Assembly (NCBI GenBank): GCA_947561395.2
Contig: OX387190.1
Location: 11,650,858-11,714,857, forward strand
Reading direction: 5' to 3'
Origin: Buxus sempervirens
Lineage: Eukaryota > Streptophyta > Magnoliopsida > Buxales > Buxaceae
Length of the DNA stretch: 64,000 bases
Positions within the stretch are counted from its first letter, which is position 1, and each line of letters begins with the position of its first letter. Position numbers and translations under genes: made by a program. The notes beneath the pieces are model-generated. The model saw only the letters and a program-made list of their open reading frames with translations. It was not told the origin of the DNA and made no database searches. Shown piece after piece: positions 33,656-45,000 of the stretch.

Positions 33656-36046
33656 ATGGATCCTGCTGAAGGACTTGAACAAGCACTCCCTCCACCTCCT
33701 CAGGAGCAAGAAAAGTTGGAAGATCATCCAGTAATCACAGGAATTAACCAGCAAATGGCTCACATGACGGCCATGATGGCAAACATGATGCAGAGAATGG
33801 AAAGGCTGCAAGTACCTCCCCAGTTTGCACAACCGCAGCAGCAGTTGCCGATACCTCCACAACAGCCGGTACCTCCCCAGGAGCCACCAGTACCACCACC
33901 ACAGCCATTGGCACCTCAACCACTGCCAGTGATGCCAGAGCAGCCACCACCTGCCATTCCACAGATGAACTTGCATCCGCCAGAGCAGCCAGTTCCTCAA
34001 CCACTACCTGTCCAGCCGGAACAATTAAGGATTCCGGCACCCCCTGTTATTCCACAACAACAAGTGATGGGAATGGGGCACGAAGCAGAAGATTGGTATC
34101 AGGCACAAGAATCGATGCAAGCTGATGTGCAGGCCTTAAAAGAACATGTACGGAATGCGAACCGAAGTTCTGTGCCAAAGGAAGCCTCACTGGATAGGCT
34201 AGGGTTCTTCCCTGATTTACAGCTTCCACCAAAGTTTAAATGTCCAGATCTCGTAAAATTTGATGGAAGTGGTGATCCGCTGTTACATCTTAGATCGTAC
34301 TATGGAGACATGTGCCAGTATGCGTATGATGAGAGGATCATGATCCAATTCTTCCAACGCTCACTGACGGGATCAGCACAAAAATGGTTCGCCAGTCTAG
34401 ACAGGAGTCGAATCAGGACTTGGGATGACTTGGCAAGTACTTTCCTAGAGCACTTCAAGTTCAACACCGAAGTCTTGCCCACTCGGATGGAACTACAAAA
34501 GATGGTCAAGAAAAGCACGGAGTCCATTCGTGAGTATGCTAAGAGATGGCGAGAGATGGCTGCGATGGTTCAACCACCCATGCTGGAAAAAGAGATGGTA
34601 ACCCTGTTCATCTCAACATTGGGGCAACCATACTATACACTGCTGCTGGGACAGTTTGCTGCGAGTTTCGCAGACCTGGTGGTTGTGGCAGACAGGATAG
34701 AAGATGGAGTTAAGTCTGGTAGAGTTACAGGATTCCTTGAGCAGAGAAGAGGCCCTATTAGTGGGAGAGGTCCGGAAAAAAAGAAAGAGGACGAGAGTGT
34801 TAACTACATCCAGCAAAACAGATCTTACCACTTTTTAGCACCTAATAACCAGAACCCTGGACAGGAGACACAAGCTACAAGAAGGCCAAGATTGACCAGA
34901 GAGGAACACCAAGCAAGAATGACCAGAGTGTTTACTCCTCTCCCTTACTCAGTATCAGAATTGCTACCAACCTTGTTGAAAAAGGGATATTTGCAGAAAA
35001 AGGAGCCAACCCACCAGCCGACTAATAGTCGCAATTACAATCCTAATGTGCGCTGCGAATATCACATGGGAGCTCCTGGTCATCATACTAACTATTGCTG
35101 GGATTTGAGGCATAATATACAAGATTTGATCGACAATAAGCAAATTTCCGTCGATCCCCCAGCAACAACTCCTGCAGTAGGGATACAGACTAATCCCCTT
35201 CCGGACCATAACAAGGCATCTACTAGTGGGCCAGTAAACCTTGTGAGCAATTGTGACAAAAGCCAGGGGCAATTTGACCCGTCAGTGCTGATTGGACAGC
35301 CAGGTCAGAAAGTAAGGGTGTATCTTCGGGAAGGAACCAAATCATTGGCTGCGGTTGTTATCTTGAAAGGAGATAATGGAGACATGCAATTTACTCCCAT
35401 TAAGGAATCTAAGACTGAAAAGGGCCTGGATGCCTACATCTGTGCGCTTGAGGATGATCCTCAAAGTAGTGAAGAGGTCACGGGACCACAAGGCCAAAAC
35501 AACTATGGATGGATTAGTGACTCCCCATCACCTCCGGCCAGAGAAGGAGCGGGCAGCTCTGCAGGGTTCTGGTATCAGGGAAGATCATCTGCCCAAGATT
35601 CATCGGTGGATAGCTCATGGGTACCCCCTCAGAGGTCTGTTGAAAGGCCTCCTGACTGTATGTCTGCCACCTTGGGGCCGAATCTTTACTCCCTTACAGA
35701 TCCATTGTCACCCGAATCTGAGCCGGAATCTATCTCGTCTGAGATGCGTCTGTGGCTTGGCCTCCCTTGTATCACGGTAGAAGGAGTGCCACCATCTACC
35801 CCTGAGCTCCTGAATCTGCCTGACCCATATGAAAGCCAAGGTGAGGATTCAGATGATACTTCATCAGAGGAGGAGGATCCGGATGAAGACATGGAAAATG
35901 TAGCAGCGTCAGATGAAAGTGATCCAGACGAATCCGTCAATATGATCACGATTGGTGGAACTGAACCGGAGGAGGTGGTTGAAGTCAAGACACCGCTCAG
36001 GAACTGGAGCGCTGTGCCCATTGCAATCCGCAAGGCCAGCCTTTGA
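33656..36046 (+). CDS. gag: Gag of a Tat/Ogre-like gypsy element, intact, 796 aa
   Basis: Structural capsid protein that packages element RNA in cytoplasmic particles. I start at ATG 33656 (MDPAEGLEQ); the frame opens 78 bp earlier but without ATG. Order: helix (about 30-55), long Pro/Gln linker (about 55-135), retrotransposon-gag domain (about 190-360; KWFASLDRSRIRTWDDLAST, then IREYAKRWREMAAMVQPP), linker, then a zinc-knuckle-like CEYHMGAPGHHTNYC (about 465-480, variant spacing), then a tail of about 310 aa with a strongly acidic run (DSDDTSSEEEDPDEDME) ending IAIRKASL. Many Tat/Ogre elements continue into protease; here a stop follows and no pol exists. No in-frame stops or frameshifts, although the Sirevirus host is broken. 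The acidic C-terminus may be a replacement or a pre-protease linker. Confidence 0.9.
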   Translation: MDPAEGLEQALPPPPQEQEKLEDHPVITGINQQMAHMTAMMANMMQRMERLQVPPQFAQPQQQLPIPPQQPVPPQEPPVPPPQPLAPQPLPVMPEQPPPAIPQMNLHPPEQPVPQPLPVQPEQLRIPAPPVIPQQQVMGMGHEAEDWYQAQESMQADVQALKEHVRNANRSSVPKEASLDRLGFFPDLQLPPKFKCPDLVKFDGSGDPLLHLRSYYGDMCQYAYDERIMIQFFQRSLTGSAQKWFASLDRSRIRTWDDLASTFLEHFKFNTEVLPTRMELQKMVKKSTESIREYAKRWREMAAMVQPPMLEKEMVTLFISTLGQPYYTLLLGQFAASFADLVVVADRIEDGVKSGRVTGFLEQRRGPISGRGPEKKKEDESVNYIQQNRSYHFLAPNNQNPGQETQATRRPRLTREEHQARMTRVFTPLPYSVSELLPTLLKKGYLQKKEPTHQPTNSRNYNPNVRCEYHMGAPGHHTNYCWDLRHNIQDLIDNKQISVDPPATTPAVGIQTNPLPDHNKASTSGPVNLVSNCDKSQGQFDPSVLIGQPGQKVRVYLREGTKSLAAVVILKGDNGDMQFTPIKESKTEKGLDAYICALEDDPQSSEEVTGPQGQNNYGWISDSPSPPAREGAGSSAGFWYQGRSSAQDSSVDSSWVPPQRSVERPPDCMSATLGPNLYSLTDPLSPESEPESISSEMRLWLGLPCITVEGVPPSTPELLNLPDPYESQGEDSDDTSSEEEDPDEDMENVAASDESDPDESVNMITIGGTEPEEVVEVKTPLRNWSAVPIAIRKASL

Positions 36047-38535
36047 AGGGAGGTTTAATTTACTTTAATGCTTTTTGATGTAAATACCTTTTAATTCTGC
36101 ATAATAAATAAATAAGAAAAAAAAATGTGCAAGTGTTTGGTCGGTGATGACATTGTTCTGAGACCATACCCTTTTGGCAGGACTATGATCATGGAAAAAT
36201 GCCAAGTAGCTCAAAGGTGTTTTCAGCTGGGTGCAGGATACTGTCCAATGAGAACCTTGATTGAGCCAAAGGCAGTCCTTTCCTGATCTATGCTTTGATT
36301 TTTCTTCCAAACCCATCCTTGCATTGGGACGGAACGACCCTAGAGAGAAAAGAGAAAAAGAGAAAGTGTTTAAACCAGCTAAGGGCCGTGGCCGACTTTA
36401 ACATCATGTCTTTAAGAAAGTATGAGAGGCCATCCTTCGTGCATCCTTAAGCATAAGAACCTCTAGTCAAAACACTTTGAGCATGATCGTATTATTTAAA
36501 TACCCGTGTTGTGCCTAGCCACCCTACACTGGGGCAAAGCTGAAAAAGAAGTAAAAAGGATGAATCAGATTCTTGAATGAATTTGCATGAAACAAGCCAA
36601 TCAAGTTGTCATAACTTTTGTAAAAGGATGAAAGGCCATCTTTGATTTGCGTCCCAAATTTCCCTAAATCATACCCTTAGTCAAACCCCCTTGAGCCTAA
36701 CAATTTTCTTTCTTAACCCACTGAGTCAGATACCCCGAATGTGGTACTGGACAAAGAAGAAATGAGGCAAGTATGCAAAAAACAAAGAAAAGAGAAAAAA
36801 TCAGAATGCACACTGGGGCGTGCCAAGCAAATCAAAAAGCAAAAATCGGCCCCCAGGCAAAAGAAGCAGACATTTTCAAAGTCCAAGGGTAGAATATGAC
36901 TCAACCCATTCAATAAAAAAAAAAAAACTTTGAGCCATAGTTCCTTTCTTTCATAAACCAAAACCTCGGCCTTCATTTCGTCCCATTAGAAAGTCCTTTC
37001 TGATTACAGAAGATGTGGCAATCAGATTTGTGCAGATTTGTGATGAAGGAATCTAAAGAAGAAGAACGAGCTTCGGCGAAGACACAAAGTGAAACCTGAA
37101 AATGGAAGGACAAAAGCTTGAGCCTTATAACCTTTCATTTCTCAGACTTAAAACCAAGCTGACGTTTCGTCCTAATTTCAAGACCTCTTTGATCTGTAAG
37201 ACATGATGCGCAAAAGTTGGCCAAGAACCCTCATGCTGGAATAGACACTAACCCAGGAAAGAACCCTCAATTGCCAAATCCTGAAACTTCCTTCAAAAAG
37301 GAGAAAATGAGAGAAACCGAAACCTGGGAAAGGGGGGACATTCCTTGAAATACCTCTCAGATTTTAAACCCTTGCTGGCCTAAGTCAAGAATTTCATGGG
37401 AATACGTGTCGAGCACACTGTCCCAAAACACTTCGAGCTAATAAGGCAAATCTCTGTGGTCATTGGTCTTGCCTTTTCTTTTGAGATCACTTGCAAAAAA
37501 AAAAATGACCTATTCTACTTATCTTCTTGATTTCAAATGCCTCACCGCTTTGTGAGATCTTTGCAGGCCATCAAGAAACGCCTTGAAGACAGAAAAAAGA
37601 ACAAACCAGAAAAAAGCCAAGCAGAGGCAAGGGGAATTTCAAAAAAGATCTCTCGTCCCCAGTGGATTCTATTCCCCAACAAAGGTCCTTTAATCCCCAC
37701 AGAGTGCCCATACTCAACAGAAGCTCCTAACCAAGTAAAAGAAGCAAAATGCGGTAGAGGCTCCCACCAATCCCCAGTAAAGTCATTCCAAACCAGGAAA
37801 CCTCTACCTTATCACGAGAGAAGCTGATGGAGGAACTCTTCCCCAAGCTGAGAAGGCTATGCCGTGAAAAAGGAGCAGTGAAGTCCTCAAGACTTGAAGA
37901 AGAAAGCAGAATAAAGAAGTTCTGGGCAAATGGGCCCTTTTGTAATTTTGATTTACCACTTTTGTAAATAGAATAGGTCAGGTGTGCGAGGTTCTCCGGA
38001 TGACAGACAGCAGCAAGGCAGCCTCCTCCCGACTCCTTCGTTCCTGAACCACCATCATCAACCCTCATCTAGCCTCTAACCTCTAAAAAAAAAAAACTCT
38101 AAATCTGCTGAAAGATAAAAGAAAGCCACAGATTGGAAATCACCTAAAAGCTTTAATGGAACAAACAAGAAGAAAAGAACATTGTTGAGCATCTTGCATC
38201 GATGCCGAAACAGGTTGGTGAGCTTAAGTCCAATCCCATCCCTTTTAAATCTAAATTAAAATCAAGAAATTGCTCCCAAAAACCCGCGAAGTGTGGGTGA
38301 GCAAGCTTCGAGATCCAAGTGGAAACCAATCAGGGGTTGCTCCAGGAAGCCCGCGAAGTGTGGGTGAGCAAACTCCAAAAAACTTAGTGGAAACCGTTTC
38401 GTGTTTCCGCTGCTTTGAAAAATCAAGAGGACTTAAGCTCGTTGATCATGTCGACCGAAATGCAAGGTGCAAAAATAAGGTTCTTTTTCTTCTTTGCCGT
38501 TCATCCCCAAGGTGACTCCGGCAAAGACGGGCAGC
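36047..38535 (+). other. Gypsy 3' non-coding region
   Basis: About 2.5 kb between gag and the 3' LTR, with no pol motifs in any frame. One ATG frame at 37537-37827 (96 aa, very basic, MPHRFVRSLQAIKKRLEDRK at its start) is unrecognised and may be chance. A partial tandem duplication around CCCGCGAAGTGTGGGTGAGC is at about 38283-38400. The end, GGCAAAGACGGGCAGC, is the likely PPT. Confidence 0.6.
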
Positions 38536-41030
38536 TGTTAGCACCTGATTTTTGCACCCCCAAAAAATGCAAAAAATGAAATTTTAATTAAAAAGTCAAA
38601 CCCTGAGGGGGCCAAAATTTGACTTTTTGATCGAAAGAAAATTGGCCATCAAACTTCCTCTCATTGAAAATAGCATTTCGACACGGTTCTAACGCAACTG
38701 AGTTTGCCAGAATCGGAGTCCGGATGAGGAAGTTATGAGCCGGTCAAACTTTTGGGGGAGCGGAAGTTGACTTTTTGCTCCACCTCAATTCAACTGCCCA
38801 ATTTGATCCCAGTGGATAGTGGGTTCCGAGCCGATTCCAACAACACCAAATTTGCTGAAATCGGACATCGGACGGAAGAGTTATGGGCAGTTGAAATTTC
38901 AAAGAAAGCTGCCCATGTGGCAAAACAGCAGCAAAAAGCAGAATAAATGAATTAAATAAAAAAAATAATCATTTAATAAAAATATCTTTATTTTTTAATA
39001 ATATTTTAATAAAAGAATCTCGTTTTTATAATAAAATAATCAAAAAATCGGATAAAAATCTTTAAATAAATCAAATTTAATAAAGCATTTGAAATCCAAC
39101 ATTTTAAAAACGTGCTGGACCGTATTTGAAGTACGGGCGAGGCATGCCCGTATTTGAAGTACGGGCAAGCTTCTAGAAGGGGACGCGTGTCGCTGTACGG
39201 CGGGACACGCGTCCCGTACGGCCGATTTTGCGAGATTTGAAAAATGTGCGTTTTTCGCCCGTATTTGAATTACGGGCAAGGCACGCCCGTACTTGAAGTA
39301 CGGGCAAGCATGCCCGTACTTCAAGTACGGGCACGAAAATTTTGCCTATAAATAGAGAGGCCACCCCCCTCATTTGAACAAGCTGGTCCCCCATATGCCC
39401 CCACTCTCCGGTTTTGCTTTCTCCCACGTCCGAAACCCTGTCCAGATACACTCTCATTCCCAAGCTTAATTTTATCACCAAAATACCCCCATCCTACTTA
39501 AACCATGCCTAATCCCTCTCTCTTAGCCTTCATTCAATTCCACCTCAACAAACCTCTTTCAAAATCATCCTAGGAAAACCCGGAGGACGCGGAAGCACTA
39601 CCGAAATCACCCGGAGAATCAACACTTGTCAGAAACAAGAAGGTAATAGTAAAGGAGTATTTCTGGTAATGTAATATCCAACATATTTTAAACTTGACTT
39701 TATTCTCGAATTCCCTTTATTTGCTATTTGCTTTATTATGTATCTCTCACTTGTTTGCTCTTATTAAGCATGGCATTGAGTCTCCCATGGTGAAGGTACC
39801 CAACTAAAAGGCGAAATGAGAACTCTATTGAGGATTTATCAAAGAAGCAGTTATTTAAAATAACATATCCTTAATTCTTGTAAAATGATATGCCTAATGT
39901 ACAAATCATCCTCTCCTCAACTTCATCCTCTCATGGTTCTCCTTCAAAGGAAGGCCACATGAAGATTAAAAGAAGGAAAAGGTGAAGAGTTGAAGAAGAA
40001 GATGATCAAGAAAAGGGCATTTAAGTTGCTGTGAAGACACTGTGAATCACCACCGAAGTCACCATAGCACCCCAGAAGACCTACCGGAGTGATCTCAATC
40101 GAAGTCGGAGCAAAATGGCGAAGTTGAACAAAAACCGTATACTCAGAGCGGTCCAGGCGTGCCCGTAGTTAACCTACGGTCTGGCCTGAACAGTATTAAA
40201 ATTACGGTTCAGCCTAGACCATGATTGAAATACGGTCAAACCTGTAAATATCTTAAAAATCTATTTTTTGGACCCGGTTGGACCCAATCCGACCCATTGT
40301 TGTATAATCCAAACCAATGGGACTTTTTGGAATTTTCCAGGCCCATTTTGAGACTGTGGGCCTAAGTGGGCCCACCAAGGCTTCGTGGGCCCTTCAATGG
40401 TGCCCACATCCCGACTAGCCTAACCAAAGCCCGTTTTGATAAACGGACTAAAGGCCACATGATTAATTGCCCATGGGTCAAATCCAAGCCCATTGGGCCC
40501 TAAAAGACATCAAGCCACTAACTTTGTAAATATAAATAAATCTTTAAACCAAATAGCCATAATCCAATAAGGGTTACCCAATAACCCGGACTGGGCCTTG
40601 GGCTTGACTTAAGCTCAATTTGGAATCCACTGGGCCTTCCAACGGGGCCCATACCAGACCCACTTCATTAACTTAATAAAAAGATAAAATCAAATAAAAA
40701 GGGGACCCACACCATCAACGGCCCCCACTAGACCAAATAAGTGTGCATGCTAGCTTAGGAATTGGGTGAAAACTAAGTTGACTCAGACCAAGGAGACCCA
40801 CGGGACCTGTCAATCGACGGGGCGGGCTAGGGTGTCTTCGGACTTCCCTAGACGTAACCGAGAACTTGCTCAGAACTCTAATAAGCCGCAAACCAGAATA
40901 ATTAGGCCCGAATAGGTGCCCCTTTTGTGTCTGCCTGCACCTTTCAGGCAGTGGCGACTCCAAAACAGTCCCGAGGCGAGCATCATGTCGCATGCGCCTC
41001 GTCGTACGGCCCGAAATCGGGGTGCGCACA
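38536..41030 (+). repeat. 3' LTR of the gag-only gypsy element
   Basis: 2,495 bp, nearly identical to 28391-30830. It is longer by exactly 55 bp, accounted for by 39278-39332: two additional perfect palindromes (39285-39305, 39312-39332; arms GCCCGTACTT/AAGTACGGGC). Confidence 0.95.
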
Positions 41031-41290
41031 TAAGTGAGATAGCACTTTGAAAGTAAAGCACGCGTACCAGCTTCGTAAGGCGACGCCGACACGCCGCTGG
41101 TAGCGCAGAGCAAGATTGAAGATCTACAAATCGGCTGTGCACATGCCGCGTTCCCTCCCGCTAGCAGCTCGCTGGCAGCGCACCCTTAACTGGGTCTTTT
41201 GGATTTGAGCGGGATTTGAGTTCGCTTCTAGCCGTCTACCCCGATCGCGCCACGACGCCACTAGCGCTCGACGCGATCTGAGATTTCTTC

Positions 41291-41300
41291 TTTAAATAAA
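41291..41300 (+). promoter_or_regulatory. TATA box of the copia 5' LTR
   Basis: TTTAAATAAA; the 3' LTR has TTTAAATAGA at 50378-50387. It lies just after the dyad-rich block 41065-41280 (GCTGGTAGC, GCTAGCAGC, GCTGGCAGCG). TATA assignment by position and composition. Confidence 0.5.
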
Positions 41301-41426
41301 CGAGCTGTATTCTTTTTGAAATGACTTTTTCTTTTGATTAATCTGTTGTGGATCTTGAGGTGTTCGAGATTCATTCAATTGATCTTTAGAGAGTCGGTGA
41401 TCGAGTGAGGGGGAGATTTGAGAGAG

Positions 41427-41783
41427 ATCACCTGGAATTGGAGATAGAGGATTCTTCTTCGGTTCAGAACTTCACTTGATCGTGAGATCTCCTGGATTGG
41501 TGATCGACCTTGTTTGATGCATAGGTGGATTCCTATTGCATTGGATCGTCTCAGTGGACTCTGAGGTGATTGTCACGATCTGGATTGATCGTGAGTTGCA
41601 GCTTGTGGATTCAAGCTGTGTTGCAGTTCGTGGATTCGAACTGTGGATCTGGATTGATCGTCTCTTGCAGCTTGTGGATTCAAGCTGTGTTGCAGTTCGT
41701 GGATTCGAGCTGTGGATCTGGATAGATCATGATTTGCAGCCTGTGGATTCCGGTTGTGCTACAGTTCGTGGATTCGAGCTGTG
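41427..41783 (+). repeat. Hairpin array with constant TGGATT loop, copia 5' LTR
   Basis: Three 69-bp units at 41577-41645, 41646-41714 and 41715-41783, preceded by three single hairpins. Loop TGGATT sits between stems GCTTG/CAAGC (41601-41616), AGTTCG/CGAACT (41625-41642), ATAGG/CCTAT (41521-41536) and GATCTCC/GGTGATC (41486-41505, one mismatch). A TGGAATT variant has stem ATCACC/GGAGAT (41427-41445). Downstream of the likely TATA box, so in the RNA leader. Confidence 0.88.
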
Positions 41784-42012
41784 GATTGCTGTTGAGTGAG
41801 TTCAATTGTAAAGGTTAAGTGTGTTTCCCTTTGTAATTGACTTTCATTCAATAGTGGAATTTCTAAGGGTTAGTTGCCTCATATAGACTCGAGGTTTTTC
41901 CTGGATCTGGATTCAGGTTTCCTCGTATAATCTCTGTGTGTTGCTTTCGCATTGCTAAGTTTTTAATTGTTGTAGATCGTGGACCTTTAGAGTAGTCCTC
42001 TACTCTTTCAAT

Positions 42013-42024
42013 TGGTATCAGAGC
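42013..42024 (+). promoter_or_regulatory. Initiator-Met tRNA primer-binding site
   Basis: TGGTATCAGAGC two bases after the LTR end; the standard copia PBS, complementary to the 3' end of plant initiator tRNA-Met. Confidence 0.93.
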
Positions 42025-42070
42025 CTATTCACTTTGAATTGCTATACAAAGTGTGATCTAGATCTATAGC

Positions 42071-45000
42071 ATGGACTTTGGAAAAGAAGGAGGATCTGCC
42101 TCTAGACCTCCATTATTCGAAGGTAACAATTATTCTTATTGGAAAGCAAGAATGAGAGCTTACCTAAAATCTATCGATGAGCGTGTCTGGCTCTCGGTTT
42201 GTAATGGTTATCATCCACCTGAAATCACAACAGAAGGAGGTGTTGTGATACCTAAACCTCATGATCGTAGAGTAAAGCTGAATCTGATCTATGTGGATGG
42301 AACAACAAGGCAATGAATGCCTTATTTTGTGCTGTTAGTGTTGAGGAATTCAGGAGAATTTCCTCATGTGAAGTCGGTAAGGAAGCTTGGGACATTCTTG
42401 AGGTTACTCATGAAGGAACCTCAGCTGTCAAGCTGTCTAGACTTCAAAGACTTACAACATCTTTCGAAACTCTATACATGAAAGATGATGAGTCTTTTGA
42501 TGAATTTTATGCTAGACTGTCTGATATTGTTAATTCGAGTTTTAACCTTGGAGAAAAGATCTCTACATCTAAGGTTGTTAGAAAAATCTTGAGATCTTTG
42601 CCTAAAAAATTCAGACCAAAAGTTATTGCCATTCAAGAGGCAAAAGATGTGGATACCATGAGAATTGAAGATCTGGTAGGATCTTTACAGACTTATGAGC
42701 TAGATCTGAATATTCCAAAAAGGAGTAAAGGAATAGCTCTAAAATCTGTAAATACTGAAGAATCAGATAATTCTGAAGTAGATATGGATGAATTAGTTCT
42801 CTTAGCTAAAAAGTTTAAGAGAATGTTTAAAAAGAGACAATCTAATCCTTCTTCATCCATGGACAGATCTAATAGGAGATCTGATAAGAAAATTTCTGAT
42901 CTAAGAAAGGAGAAGAAATTTTCTCAGAATGATGAAGTTCAATGTTACAAATGTAGAGGATTTGGACATGTTGCTTCTGATTGTCCCTCAAAGGATAAAA
43001 AGAAAAAGACAAATTATCAGGTTACTTGGGATGACAGTAATACTGATAATTCTTCACAATCAGATGAAGATATTTCTGCTAATTTTACTGCTTTCAATTC
43101 CTTTTACTCATCTTCTTCTGGTAGTTCAATCTCTGGCATTGCAGGAGATAATAAAGAGACTTTATCAGATGATGAAGAAGAATTACAAGAAGCCTACAAT
43201 CAGCTCTATAAGGAATTCAATAGAGCTCAGAAGAAAGTCAAGAAACTGAGTAAAAAATTGAAGGAATCAGAAACAGAGAAAAATAAAGCTCTTGCAGAAA
43301 TAGATTCAATAAACAAGACGTTACTTGAAAGACATGCCAAAGAAAATTTTCTGGTAACTTCTTTGACTGAAAAAAATGAAAAATTAAAAGAAAAGGAAGC
43401 TCAGATTTCTGCACTTCAAGGTAAAGTTATTGAACTTGAGAAAGTTTCAAATTCAATTCAATTTAATGCTTCAAATTTTTCTACAGGAAATCATCAAATT
43501 GATGAGGAATCAACTTCAAAAGAAGTTCCTGAAAGCTCAAATTCTGCTGAAAAGAGAATGAGTGTAAGTAATCAAAATAAGGAATCTTCACAGAAAAATT
43601 CTGCTGGAGAAGTAAGCTCAACAGGTAAATCTTCAAAATCTGAAAAATCTAAATCTGTACAGGTTAGAAAGACTGTTAAATCTGGAAATTTTGAGTCTTC
43701 TGAATATAGGTTCATACCTGTGTGCCATCATTGCAATAAAAAGGGTCATATAAGACCAAAGTGTTATGTTTTGCATGGTTTTCCCAAGGGAGATTTTGAC
43801 AGTAAGAGGAAAATAAATCAAAGTCAGTCCTTGGATTTATATAACAGATTTGATTCCTTGTTGAAATTGACTGAATCATTAAATAAGGAAGTTACAAATC
43901 TGTCAAAGAAACTTCCTTCAAAATCTCAAGTTGTTGATGAAGGGACTTCTCAGAAAACTCATGAAAAACAGATTTGGGTTAGAAAAGATTCCTTAGTTGC
44001 AAATGTGGTTCATATAGCTTTGAAAGCTCATGATGTCAACATGTGGTACTTGGATAGTGGTTGTTCAAGACATATGTGTGGACATAAGTCTATGTTTAGT
44101 ACCTTTGAAGAATATTTTGGTGGAAGTGTAACATTTGGTGATGGAAGCACTTCTCAAGTCAAAGGTAGAGAAACAGTAACTGGTCCTAATGAAGTTTGTC
44201 TAAAAAATGTTTTATTTGTCTCTGGTTTGAAGGCAAACTTAATCAGTATTAGCCAGTTATGTGATTCAAGATTGTTTGTAAATTTTACCAGAAAAGAATG
44301 TAAAATTTTGGATAATTCTGGTTGAACTGTTCTTATAGGTGTAAGAACAAGTGACAATTGTTATGGAATCATTGGAAACAATGAAAAATCTTTAAAATCT
44401 TCTGTATGCAATGAAATTGATTTGTGGCATAGAAGACTTGGTCACATTATCTATAGAGATTTGTCAAAAATCTCTAAATCTGAACTGGTTAGAGGAATTC
44501 CCAAGTTTGGGAACAATAAAAAGAAAGGAATGTGTGGTCCTTGTAATCAAGGAAAGCAAATCAAAGCCACACACAAGAAAACCAACATTGTAGGAACCTC
44601 TAGACCATTAGAACTGATTCATATGGACTTGATGGGACCTACAAAGACTGAAAGTCTTGGAGGAAAGAGGTATATCTTTGTTGCTGTAGATGACTACAGT
44701 AGATACACCTGGGTAAATTTTCTATGAGAAAAATCTGAATGTTTTGATTGCTTTAAACAATTGTGCTGTCAAATTCAAGTTGAAAAGAACTTGCAAATAG
44801 GGAGGATTGTTAGAATAAGATCTGATCATGGGACAGAATTTGAAAATCAGATGTTTTCCAAGTTCTGTGAAGAAGAAGGAATTAAACATGAATTTTCTGC
44901 TCCTAAGACTCCACAACAAAATGGAGTTGTGGAAAGGAAGAATAGAGTTCTGCAAGAGATGGCTAGAACCATGATGATAGCCAAGAAAGTGTCAACAAAA

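Larger units (their letters stand above)
28391..41030 (+). mobile_element. Gag-only Tat/Ogre-like Ty3/gypsy element (non-autonomous)
   Basis: TSD TAAGT is perfect (28386-28390, 41031-41035). LTRs are 28391-30830 and 38536-41030, with a PBS right after the 5' LTR. The only long frame is gag (33656-36046). I find no protease, RT, RNase H or integrase in the 2.5 kb between gag and the 3' LTR, so it would depend on partner elements for enzymes. The LTRs are nearly identical apart from scattered, mostly C/T differences and one 55-bp length difference, so the insertion is fairly recent and postdates the copia element. Confidence 0.93.
28154..42010 (+). repeat. Copia 5' LTR, split by the gypsy insertion
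   Basis: Two pieces, 28154-28390 and 41036-42010 (total 1,212 bp), start TGTAAGTGTG and end CTCTACTCTTTCA. The split lies between GCGCATAAGT and GAGATAG, which are contiguous in the 3' LTR at 50112-50127. U3 has two hairpins with perfect 7-bp stems: GCTACCA/TGGTAGC at 28288-28307 and GCTGCCA/TGGCAGC at 28363-28382. Confidence 0.93.

Noticed and set aside
33638-34040. Minus-strand open frames over the Pro/Gln-rich part of gag
   Set aside because: Shadows of the plus-strand gag, with the composition expected from Pro/Gln codons.
37537-37827. Basic 96-aa ORF in the gypsy 3' region
   Set aside because: Has an ATG but no recognisable motif and only one copy to judge; mentioned under the region, not called as a gene.
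41536-41799. Open frame with a 23-residue repeat (and 50622-50954)
   Set aside because: It lies in the copia LTR; the frame stays open only because the repeat unit is 69 bp, a multiple of three.
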